A stretch of DNA of 64,000 bases, taken from Lampris incognitus. Its lineage: Eukaryota; Chordata; Actinopteri; Lampriformes; Lampridae. Each line of letters opens with the position of its first letter. Position 1 is the first letter of the stretch. The position numbers and the translations under genes were made by a program. Below, in pieces: positions 56,098-64,000 of this stretch. The notes below the pieces were generated by a model. That model saw only the letters and a list, made by a program, of their open reading frames with translations, was not told the DNA's origin and did no database searches. The stretch lies in NCBI RefSeq assembly GCF_029633865.1, contig NC_079219.1, positions 12,211,420 through 12,275,419 of the forward strand, read 5' to 3'.

Positions 56098-57715
56098 CAC
56101 TACCGTTCAAAAGTTTGGGATCACATTGAAATGTCCATATTTTTGAAGGAAAAGCACTGTACTTTTCAATGAAGATAACTTTAAACTAGTCTTAACTTTA
56201 AAGAAATACACTCTATACATTGCTAATGTGGTAAATGACTATTCTAGCTGCAAATGTCTGGTTTTTGGTGTAATATCTACATAGGTGTATAGAGGCCCAT
56301 TTCAAGCAACTATCACTCCAGTGTTCTAATGGTACAATGTGTTTGCTCATTGGCTCAGAAGGCTAATTGATGATTAGAAAACCCTTGTGCAATCATGTTC
56401 ACACATCTGAAAACAGTTTAGCTCGTTACAGAAGCTACAAAACTGACCTTCCTTTGAGCAGATTGAGTTTCTGGAGCATCACATTTGTGGGGTCAATTAA
56501 ACGCTCAAAATGGCCAGAAAAAGAGAACTTTCATCTGAAACTCGACAGTCTATTCTTGTTCTTATAAATGAAGGCTATTCCATGCGAGAAATTGCTAAGA
56601 AATTGAAGATTTCCTACACCGGTGTGTACTACTCCCTTCAGAGGACAGCACAAACAGGCTCTAACCAGAGTAGAAAAAGAAGTGGGAGGCCGCGTTGCAC
56701 AACTGAGCAAGAAGATAAGTACATTAGAGTCTCTAGTTTGAGAAACAGACATCTCACAGGTCCCCAACTGGCATCTTCATTAAATAGTACCCGCAAAACA
56801 CCAGTGTCAACATCTACAGTGAAGAGGCGGCTGCGGGATTCTGGGCTTCAGGGCAGAGTGGCAAAGAAAAAGCCATATCTGAGACTGACCAATAAAAGAA
56901 AAAGATTAAGATGGGCAAAAGAACACAGACATTGGACAGAGGAAGACTGGAAAAAAGTGTTGTGGACGGATGAATCCAAGTTTGAGGTGTTTGGATCACA
57001 AAGAAGAACGTTTGTGAGACGCAGAACAAATGAAAAGATGCTGGAAGAATGCCTGACGCCATCTGTTAAGCATGGTGGAGGTAATGTGATGGTCTGGGGT
57101 TGCTTTGGTGCTGGTAAGGTGGGAGATTTGTACAGGGTAAAAGGGATTCTGAATAAGGAAGGCTATCACTCCATTTTGCAACGCCATGCCATACCCAGTG
57201 GACAGCGCTTGATTGGAGCCAATTTCATCCTACAACAGGACAATGACCCTAAACACACCTCTAAATTGTGCAAGAACTATTTAGAGCAGAAGCAGGCAGC
57301 TGGTATTCTATCGGTAATGGAGTGGCCAGCGCAGTCACCAGATCTGAACCCCATTGAGCTGTTGTGGGAGCAGCTTGACCGTATGGTACGCAAGAAGTGC
57401 CCATCCAACCAATCCAACTTGTGGGAGCTGCTTCTGGAAGCGTGGGGTGCAATTTCTCCAGATTACCTCAACAAATTAACAGTTAGCATGCCAAAGGTCT
57501 GCAATGCTGTAATTGCTGCAAATGGAGGATTCTTTGACGAAAGCAAAGTTTGATGTAAAAAAAATCTTAGTTCAAATACAAATCATTATTTCTAACCTTG
57601 TCAATGTCTTGACTCTATTTTCTATTCATTTCACAACATATGGTGGTGAATAAGTGTGACTTTTCATGGAAAACACAAAATTGTTTGGGTGATCCCAAAC
57701 TTTTGAACGGTAGTG
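56098..57715 (+). mobile_element. Tc1-type transposon with uninterrupted transposase
   Basis: Inverted ends CACTACCGTTCAAAAGTTTG (56098 onward; inverse at 57715) of about 27 bp, flanked by TA duplications at 56096-56097 and 57716-57717. 1618 bp. The ORF inside is intact. It is nested in the L2 3' UTR. Confidence 0.95.
56510..57553 (+). CDS. Tc1/mariner transposase, complete 347 residues
   Basis: DNA-cutting and joining enzyme of the element. Residues 1-120 form the paired-like double helix-turn-helix DNA-binding domain (REIAKKLKISYTGVYYSLQR, then STVKRRLRDSGLQGR) with a GRPR-type AT-hook (RSGRPRCTT). The DD34E catalytic triad is visible as LWTDESKFEVFG, LQQDNDPKHTS and LNPIELLWEQL. Length equals the normal Tc1 size of about 340-350. 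A glycine-rich box HGGGNVMVWGCFGAG is present. No stop or frameshift, unlike the copy at 62423-63442. Confidence 0.95.
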   Translation: MARKRELSSETRQSILVLINEGYSMREIAKKLKISYTGVYYSLQRTAQTGSNQSRKRSGRPRCTTEQEDKYIRVSSLRNRHLTGPQLASSLNSTRKTPVSTSTVKRRLRDSGLQGRVAKKKPYLRLTNKRKRLRWAKEHRHWTEEDWKKVLWTDESKFEVFGSQRRTFVRRRTNEKMLEECLTPSVKHGGGNVMVWGCFGAGKVGDLYRVKGILNKEGYHSILQRHAIPSGQRLIGANFILQQDNDPKHTSKLCKNYLEQKQAAGILSVMEWPAQSPDLNPIELLWEQLDRMVRKKCPSNQSNLWELLLEAWGAISPDYLNKLTVSMPKVCNAVIAANGGFFDESKV

Positions 57716-57899
57716 TATAATAAAATAAAAAGTATAAAACATGAAAGAGGGGGAATGAACCCAGGGTGGGTCACTGTAAAAAATAAGAATAAAGGAAGAA
57801 TACAATAAAATGAAAAATGAAGTAAAAAGAGGATTAAAACCAGGGTGGGCTATTATAAAATGCTTAAAAGAAGGCCGGTTAATAAAGAAGGGTTTTAAG

Positions 57900-59202
57900 T
57901 AGGGATGCACCGAAAATTCGGCCACCGAAAACGGCCCAAAAGTGCATTTTCGGTTTTCGGCCGAAAGACCTAAATCACCGAAACAACACGGCCGAAACAG
58001 AATTGTGATGACGCAAGCAAAAAGCGCCGCCAGCACACGGTTATCTGGATAAGAGCCAACATGTCTGAGGTGTGGACGTATTTCAACATCTTGGAGAAAG
58101 ACCCGCGGACAGCGATTTGCAAAACATGCAATGCTGAAATTTCAAGAGGGGGTGTGTCTGCAAAGAGTTTCTCCACGTCGGGTTTAATTTATCACCTGAA
58201 ATCCAAACATCCCGATGCCATTCTGAATATGAGAAGAATGCGGCGCAGAAAAGAAAAGCCAATCCGAGCACGCCCACTCCGTCTGCAGCGGACTTATCTG
58301 AAAAGGCAAGAAAGTTTTCCAGTGATGGTGCTAAGGCAAAGGGCATAACACAAAACATTATGGAGTTTATTGCCTTAGATGATCAGCCGTTCTCTGTCGT
58401 AAGATGTGGGATTTCGTAGGCTGATTGATCACATTGAGCCCCGTTATGCCGTGCCAAGCAGACGGCATTTCTCAGACGTGTGTTTACCTGAGCTGTTTAA
58501 TGTTGTTGCAACTCATGTCCATGAGCTTACAGCATCAGATATTACAGCTATCAGTTTCACGACCGACATATGGAGCTCAGACGTCAGCCTCACCAGTATG
58601 CTCAGTCTAACCGCAGTGTGGATCGATACAGATTTCAAGCTGCAAAAGATTCTGCTCCATTCACAAGAGTTTAGAGGGTCACATACAGCAGCAGCCATTT
58701 CTGCTGCATTCGCCAATATGTTCCGACACCTGGCATATCGACCAATCTAAAGTGCATGCCATAGTCAGTGGCAATGCACTTTGTTGTAGTACTCCTACAG
58801 AGAAAAATTTAAAAGGCACTTGACTTAAATGCACTTTGTGTTTTTATGAGAGAACATATTTAATTTTACAATCTTTCAGCAGGCCAGTCAGTTATAGGCC
58901 TGTACATTATTATTTAATGTATACATGAGTGGGGTCAAGTTAAACATTTTGTTTTGAATTTTAATATATATTGTGCATTGTTGTAATGTCAGTGCTAAAT
59001 AAATATTTTCATACTTTTGTAATTGATTTATTCTTTGAATTGATTTTAGTGAGGTTAGTACACAGTCATAGCCATAAATGCAATGGTTCTAATAATTGAC
59101 ATAATAATTTCTTTCGGTGTTCCAGTTTTCGGTTTTCGGCCTTGGTTTCCTCTTTTTTGGTTTTCGGTTTCGGCCAAGAATTTTCATTTCGGTGCATCTC
59201 TA
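57900..59202 (+). mobile_element. hAT element with BED-finger transposase remnant and 8-bp target duplication
   Basis: Ends TAGGGATGCACCGAAAATTC and the inverse (..GGTGCATCTCTA); subterminal repeats of CGGCCGAAA/TTTCGG type. Flanked by GTTTTAAG at 57892-57899 and 59203-59210, exact. 1303 bp, an internally deleted copy inserted in the L2 3' UTR. Confidence 0.95.
58061..58750 (+). pseudogene. Truncated hAT transposase with BED zinc finger
   Basis: 58061-58348 encodes a BED finger (AICKTCNAEISRGG, then YHLKSKHPDA: C-X2-C...H-X4-H). A frameshift near 58340-58400 is followed by 58406-58750 with FSDVCLPELFNVVATHVHEL and ISFTTDIWSSDV, the start of the RNase H-like core. The catalytic remainder and dimerisation domain are deleted. 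Confidence 0.82.
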
Positions 59203-59716
59203 GTTTTAAGGCCCGTTTTAAAAACCTCAATGGAAGGGACAGTTCTGAGAAAGTCCAGGAAGGAGGTGTGGGGGAAAAAGAGCAGAGTGCTCAGTCTCCG
59301 ATCATCTGGAGACGTGTAGGGGGGATGTGGAGCAGTGGAGAATGGCTAGAGTGGAGAGAGCGTGAGGGTTTGTGGGTGGTGATGAGGTCACTGAGGTAAC
59401 TGGGGCTTTAACCGTTTAAGGCTTTGTAGGTCAGGAGGAGAACTTTGAAATGGATCCTGTAGAGGACTGGGGGCCAGTGGAGTTGAGCAAGTATGGGGGT
59501 TTTGTGGGCTGACTTTTTTGAGCTGGTGAGGACTCTGGTGGCACTGTTCTGCACGAGTTGTAGATGGTTGATAACTTTGACTGGAAGATCGGCGAGAGGG
59601 GCACTTCCATAATCAATTTGGGGGAAGATTAGTGCATGGACAAGTTTTTTGGTGTCATCTTTTGAAAATGACGGCTTCAGTCTGGCTATATTTTTAAGGT
59701 GAAAAAAGGAAATCTC

Positions 59717-60972
59717 TCAGATGTGTTTGATATGGACTTGGCATGAGAGTTTGGAGTTGAACTTAACACCAAGATTGGTGACAACAGCGGAGAGGGGAAT
59801 GAGTTGGCCATCGAGGGAGGGACCAGTGCTGCCAGAATTGGTGAGCTGTTTGGTGGTGCTTATCAAAATTGCCTCTGTATTGCTGCTATTGAGCTGGAGG
59901 AAGTTATTCATCCAGGAGCGACTGTCCTCTAGGCAGGTGCTGAGGGTGGAGATTATGCTGGTGGGATTGGGTTCCATTTTAATGTAGACCTGGGTGTCGT
60001 CAGCACAGCAGTGGTAGTTGATGTTGTGTTGTCTGATGATTCGTCCAAGTTGAAGTAAGTAGATTAAAAACAGGATGGGCCCAAGCACTGATCCCTGTGG
60101 GACAGCGCATGCCACTGCTGTGTCATCAGACCTAGAACCCCCCCAGTGAAACGTGATATCTCCGGTTGGTGAGGTAGGAGGTGAACTACTTCAAGGCTGT
60201 GTCAGTGACCATGATGTAGGTCTGGAGGCAGTGGATGAGGATGTTGTGGTCCACAGTGTCGAATGCTGCACTCAGATCAAGTAGGACAGGATGCTGGGTG
60301 ACCTGGAGTCTGCTGCCATCAACACCTCATTGACAACCTTTATCAGGGCTGTTTCCGGGCTTTCTGTAGAATTTTGGTGAGGAAAGTGAGGATGGAGATT
60401 GGTCTGTAGTTGGAAAGAGTTTGTGGTCCAGATTTAGTTTCTTAAGAGAAACTGCAGATGGTGTAACCTCTTTGAAGTAGCACTGGGTGGAGCCATTGAA
60501 GAAAGGAGGACAGGTGGGTGGAGTCACAGCTGCTGTGGAGGCTACAATGCTGGCTCTGATATTTACGACCTTGGTCTTAAAACAGAAAAATGGTTGCACA
60601 GTTCTGGAGAGGCAGCTGGGGGGGGCTGAGTTGGTGGGGTTGAGAAGGCAGTTGATGGTAGAGAATTGGGTTCTAGAATTGCCTTCGCCATTGTTAATTA
60701 TTGTACAGTAGTAAGATGAGCAAGCAGCTTTTATGGCAGCAGTGTAGGCAGTTTGGTGTTCTCTGAAGGTCAGTAGATGAACAGCAAGAGCATCTTTCAT
60801 CCATAACCTCTCCAACTGGCGGCTGTGGGTCTTCACGCTGCGCAGATAATCAGTGAACCAGGTAGAGAAGTGCTGGAAGGTGGTTTTCCTTATTTGTTCA
60901 GGGGCGAGGGTGTTGAGGGAGGTGGTCAGGGTGGTATTGTATAAGTTGATCATTTCATCAAGGGAATGTAAG
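59717..60972 (-). pseudogene. L2 RT remnant
   Basis: Minus frames: linker 60327-60972 (SYYCTIINNGEGNSRTQFST) and RT palm 59717-60115 with [20 protein letters not shown] and HCCADDTQVY, where the usual YADD is CADD. A shift separates them. Confidence 0.82.
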
Positions 60973-61129
60973 CTGTCCATGGGAACACACTGGATGCCAT
61001 CAGAGACAAAGCCTATGTCACACTGGCACCTCTCAAAGTAGCTGTCAGGACAGGTAAAGGAGGCTGGCACAGGTTGTACCACATTATCAGCACACAATTC
61101 ATAGTGGCTGTTGGCAGGATAGCAGGCAG
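60973..61129 (-). pseudogene. FCGBP-like TIL exon, truncated by an L2 LINE
   Basis: Acceptor TTCATTTGCAG. Encodes ACYPANSHYELCADNV and CQCDIGFVSDGIQCVPMDS, where C-G-C would be expected next; instead L2 sequence begins at 60972. No resumption of the exon was found left of the LINE tail. Confidence 0.82.
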
Positions 61130-61263
61130 CTGCAAATGAAGATGGCATTCATAAGAAACTTTACATGTTCATTGACATTCATGCTATACTAGTTTAAAAT
61201 ACATACATGAAATAGGGAAAATTAACTTAAACAGCTCTTCATTAGTCGATCGTTGATTTGCAC

Positions 61264-61842
61264 CAGCGGTTAACTCAAAGCAAAAGGAGTTACTCCTCCA
61301 TGACTGACTCTGTACCCCCACATTCTGGCAGGCCAGAGTGTAGACCTGGACATTATCACATGGGGTCTCTTTGTTTGTTTCCAGGGCACAAACATCAAAC
61401 ATACAATGGGACACATGCTGCTGGGTCCACTTTACTGTGGCAGGCTTTGAAAGGCCATTTGGAGTGCTGATAAAACCGGAGGAGTTGGGCCTGCTGTACA
61501 GGGCAGCTTTGGCCTGGTCACATACTGAGCACTGCCCTCCACAAGCCCCACAAACCAGCCCAGGTAGGCCTACTACCTAACACCTTCTCAAAGTCATCCA
61601 CAGTTAGTTTGTTGGCCCTCGGGTAGCCCAAAGTCATCAGCAGGATCTCTGTTGTAGTTGCCACAAAGGCCACACATCTTACCCTGGTATGTAGAGGGCA
61701 CTGTCACTTCAACAAAGTAGACAGTGTCATAGAGGACTGTTAGTCCAAAGTCTGTCTGGAGAATGACGGTGAATCCCTTCTGGGAAACTGTGACATGCCC
61801 ATCACCAAGATTGAGAGGTAAGTTAATCAGTTCATCATCCAC
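61264..61842 (-). pseudogene. FCGBP-like VWD/C8 exon with frameshifts
   Basis: Acceptor CTTCTGTTCAG. Starts VDDELINLPLNLGDGHVTVS and reaches LPEGQQTNCG then TGA at 61594-61596. A shifted frame gives ANKLTVDDFEKVLG, and a third gives the C8 part (PGLVCGACGGQC to WRSNSFC). At least two small indels are needed to join them. A donor G|GTGCAA at 61264 fits the next exon in phase. Confidence 0.82.
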
Positions 61843-62031
61843 CTGAACAGAAGAGGGGAGAGGGTGTAATCATGATACACATTTCTGTAAAAGAAGCAAA
61901 AAGTACATGAAACACATTCACAGGAGAAAAAAAAGAGATGGGAAAAAACGCATCCACTTACAAGAACTCTCCATGCCATGTTCTGCTTGATATAAACCAC
62001 ATAACCATAGACTGTCACTGTGATCGACTTA

Positions 62032-63661
62032 CAGTGGCTTGCAAAAGTATTCATACCCCTTGAACTTTTCCACATTTTGTCACGTTACGACCACAAACAT
62101 AAATATATTTTATTGGAATTTTATGTGAAAGACCAACACAAAGTGGCACACAACTGTGAAGTACAAAGAAAATTACACATGATTTAAAAAAAAATTTACA
62201 AATAAAAAAATGAAAAGTGCGTTGTGCAAAAGTATTCAGCTCCCTTTTCTCTGAGTGCAACCAATTGCCTTCAGAAGTTGCCTGATGATTGCTGAATGAT
62301 CGAATGTTGACCTAATGACTAAATAGAGTCAACCTGTGTGTAATCTAATCTCAGTACAAATACAGCTGTTCTGTGAGGGCCTCAGAGGTTTGTTAAAAGA
62401 ATATTGGGGAGCAAACAGAATCATGAAGTCCAAGGAACACACCAGACAGGTCAGGGATAAAGTTGTGGAGAAGTTTAAAGCAGGGTTAGGCTATAAAAAG
62501 ATTCCCCAAGCTTTGAACACCTCACGGAGCACTGTTCAATCCATCATCCGGAAATGGAAAGAGTATGGCACAACTGCAAACCTACCAAGACATGGCCGTC
62601 CACCTAAACTTACAAGCCGAACAAGGAGAGCACTGATCAGAGATGCAGCCAAGAGGCCCGTGGTGACTCTGGACGAACTGCAGAGATCCACAGCTCAGCT
62701 GGGGGAATCTGTCCACAGGACAACTATTGGTCCTGCACTGCACAAATCTGGCCTTTATGGAAGAGTGGCAAGAAGAAAGCCATTGTTAAAAGAAAACCAT
62801 AAGAAGACCCGTTTGCAGTTTGCCAGAAGCCATGTGGGGAACACAGCAAACATGTGGAAGAAGGTGCTCTGGTCAGATGAGACCAAAATTTAACTTTTTG
62901 GCCTAAATGCAAAACGCTATGTGTGGTGGAAAACTAACACTGCACATCACTCTGAACACACCATCCCCACTGTCAAACTTGGTGGTGGCAGCATCATGCT
63001 CTGGGGGTGCTTCTCTTCAGCAGGGACAGGGAAGATGGTCAGAGTTGATGGGAAGATGGATGGAGCCAAATACAGGGCAATCTTGGAAGAAAACCTGTTG
63101 GAGTCTACAAAAGACTTGAGGCTGGGGCGGAGGTTCACCTTCCAGCAGGACAACAACCCTAAACATAAAGCCAGGGCTACAATGGACTGGTTTAAAACAA
63201 AACATATTCATGTGTTAGAATGGCCCAGTCAAAGTCCAGACCTAAATCCAATTGAGAATCTGTGGCAAGATCTGAAAACTGCCGTTCACAAACGCTCTCC
63301 ATCTAATCTGACTGAGCTTGAGCTGTTTTGCAAAGAAGAATGGGCAAAAATTTCAGTCTCTAGATGTGCAAAGCTGGTAGAGACATACCCCAAAAGACTT
63401 GCAGCTGTAATTGCGGCAAAAGGCCGTTCCACAAAGTATTGACTCAGGGGGGGCTGAATACTTTTGCACACCGCACTTTTCAGTTTTTTATTTGTAATTT
63501 TTTTTTTAAATCATGTATAATTTTCTTTGTACTTCACAACTGTGTGCCACTTTGTGTTGGTCTTTCACATAAAATTCTAATAAAATATATTTATGTTTGT
63601 GGTCAAAACGTGACAAAATGTGGAAAAGTTCAAGGGGTATGAATACTTTTGCAAGCCACTG
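62032..63661 (+). mobile_element. Tc1-type transposon with long inverted repeats, inserted in a coding exon
   Basis: Terminal inverted repeats of about 210 bp beginning CAGTGGCTTGCAAAAGTATT, each with an inner repeat of TGCAAAAGTATTCA (62227 and, inverted, near 63455), an IR/DR layout like Sleeping Beauty. TA duplications lie at 62030-62031 and 63662-63663. 1630 bp. The two terminal repeats differ at only a few places. Confidence 0.95.
62423..63442 (+). pseudogene. Tc1 transposase with one in-frame stop
   Basis: ATG at 62423; frame uninterrupted to 63442 except TAA at 62891-62893 (codon 157), at the position where E-L-F-G would follow SDETKI. Full length would be 339 residues. DNA-binding helices (YKKIPQALNTSRSTVQSIIR), RHGRPPKLT AT-hook, and the triad LWSDETKI, FQQDNNPKHKA, LNPIENLWQDL are all present. 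Confidence 0.92.
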
Positions 63662-63842
63662 TAGTCTCGGCCACTCTTCCATTCTCATACTTCTCATTCC
63701 CTTGGGTCACAGTGAATGCTCTCAACCAGCCACAATCACTATAACACACCTTGGCAAATCTGTAGACACAGGTACCCTAGAAATCAACCCCCCCCCAATC
63801 AAACGAAATGTAATGGGGGTCACCAGAAGTCATATACTTTAC

Positions 63843-64000
63843 TTGTCCTTCGAGGTGGCAGCATTTTACCCCCTTTACCAATGTACAGGCATCCCCCAGG
63901 CTGCACGTGTCCTTTTGGCAGGACACGGTCCCATTCTCTCCGCAGCTGCATTGGGCCTCTGGGTAGAAGGTCTGTCCTTTCCTGTAGTAATGGCCACCAT
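63843..64000 (-). CDS. FCGBP-like exon, cysteine-rich region before VWD
   Basis: Open to the window edge. Reads GGHYYRKGQTFYPEAQCSCG, NGTVSCQKDTCSLGDAC, and ends HLEGQ at donor GTAAAG in phase 0. Corresponds to the region between TIL and VWD in FCGBP repeats. This exon itself shows no defect. Confidence 0.85.

Larger units (their letters stand above)
55993..60972 (-). mobile_element. 5'-truncated L2-type LINE ending inside an FCGBP-like exon, with nested Tc1 and hAT elements
   Basis: Reads on the minus strand from 60972 (endonuclease-RT linker, LAPEQIRKTTFQHFSTWF) through RT to a 3' tail at 55995-56040 with GAAGCGCTATACAAACTCAA and TTATTATTATTATC. Removing the Tc1 (56098-57715) and hAT (57900-59202) insertions makes the 3' UTR continuous. 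The 5' truncation point abuts the coding exon of the minus-strand mucin-like gene. Confidence 0.8.
61962..63776 (-). pseudogene. FCGBP-like VWD exon split by a Tc1 transposon
   Basis: The exon halves are 63662-63776 (GTCVYRFAKVCYSDCGWLRA) and 61962-62029 (SITVTVYGYVVYIKQNMAWR). Counting one TA, the two halves total 183 bases, exactly 61 codons, in the phase of both neighbouring exons, so the exon was open before the 1.63-kb insertion. Confidence 0.9.
60973..64000 (-). pseudogene. FCGBP-like (IgGFc-binding protein / zonadhesin-type) mucin gene, disrupted copy
   Basis: Minus-strand exons at 63843 to beyond 64000, 61962-63776 (split by Tc1), 61264-61842 and 60973-61129 encode the module order cysteine-rich E region, VWD, C8, TIL seen in FCGBP, zonadhesin and tectorin-type secreted glycoproteins. 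VWD has GKMCGLCGNYNRDPADDFGL; C8 has LVCGACGGQCSVCDQAKAAL and VSHCMFDVCALE; TIL has CYPANSHYELCADN and RCQCDIGFVSDGIQCVPMDS. Tc1 breaks the VWD exon, two frameshifts lie in the VWD-C8 exon, and an L2 cuts off the TIL exon. Intact tandem modules may lie beyond the window. Confidence 0.85.

Noticed and set aside
1..64000. CRISPR arrays, rRNA genes, bacterial operons or phage genes
   Set aside because: No regularly spaced repeats, no rRNA text and no prokaryotic gene arrangement; all tandem arrays are microsatellites.

Overview
This is a teleost fish nuclear genome window. The evidence is spliced genes with GT-AG introns whose proteins match vertebrate families (an ankyrin IkappaB, two FXYD ion-transport modulators, an IgGFc-binding-protein-like mucin gene), together with fish-type mobile DNA: Tc1 transposons, L2 and Nimb-like LINEs, tRNA-derived SINEs, hAT elements, and copia and gypsy LTR elements. 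No bacterial, organellar or CRISPR signal was seen. The species was not identified.

Layout. 1-2930: decayed copia retrotransposon with its 3' LTR. 4402-8951 (+): eleven exons of nfkbid (IkappaB-NS), with two fold-back repeats in one intron and a (TG)n tract in another. 9653-10085: a SINE. 12406-14601 (-): a compact FXYD gene with five supported exons and a possible start exon. 17989-38170 (-): a second, FXYD6-like gene whose introns have been swollen to about 20 kb by a nearly full-length L2 (itself holding an antisense L2 and a SINE), a Nimb-like LINE (holding a hAT-type MITE), three copies of another SINE-like repeat or its reverse, and microsatellites. Its signal-peptide exon is at 35158-35214 and a CpG-rich promoter-like block lies at 36840-38170. 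38600-55930: a repeat graveyard with a SINE carrying a perfect 14-bp target duplication, a hAT transposon that splits another SINE, a gypsy element with both LTRs but no protease/RT, and a second broken gypsy element. 55993-60972: a 5'-truncated L2 containing a Tc1 element with an uninterrupted transposase ORF and a small hAT element. 60973-64000 (-): four exons of an FCGBP-like gene (VWD-C8-TIL modules), one split by a Tc1 element, one with frameshifts and one cut off by the L2.

How things fit together. nfkbid encodes a nuclear IkappaB that tunes NF-kappaB target genes. The FXYD proteins are single-pass regulators of Na,K-ATPase. The FCGBP-like gene would encode a secreted mucus glycoprotein, but this copy looks inactivated. 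nfkbid beside FXYD genes recalls human 19q13, where FXYD1/3/5/7 lie in the same region as NFKBID. Most of the window is layered transposon insertions whose relative ages can be read from who interrupts whom.
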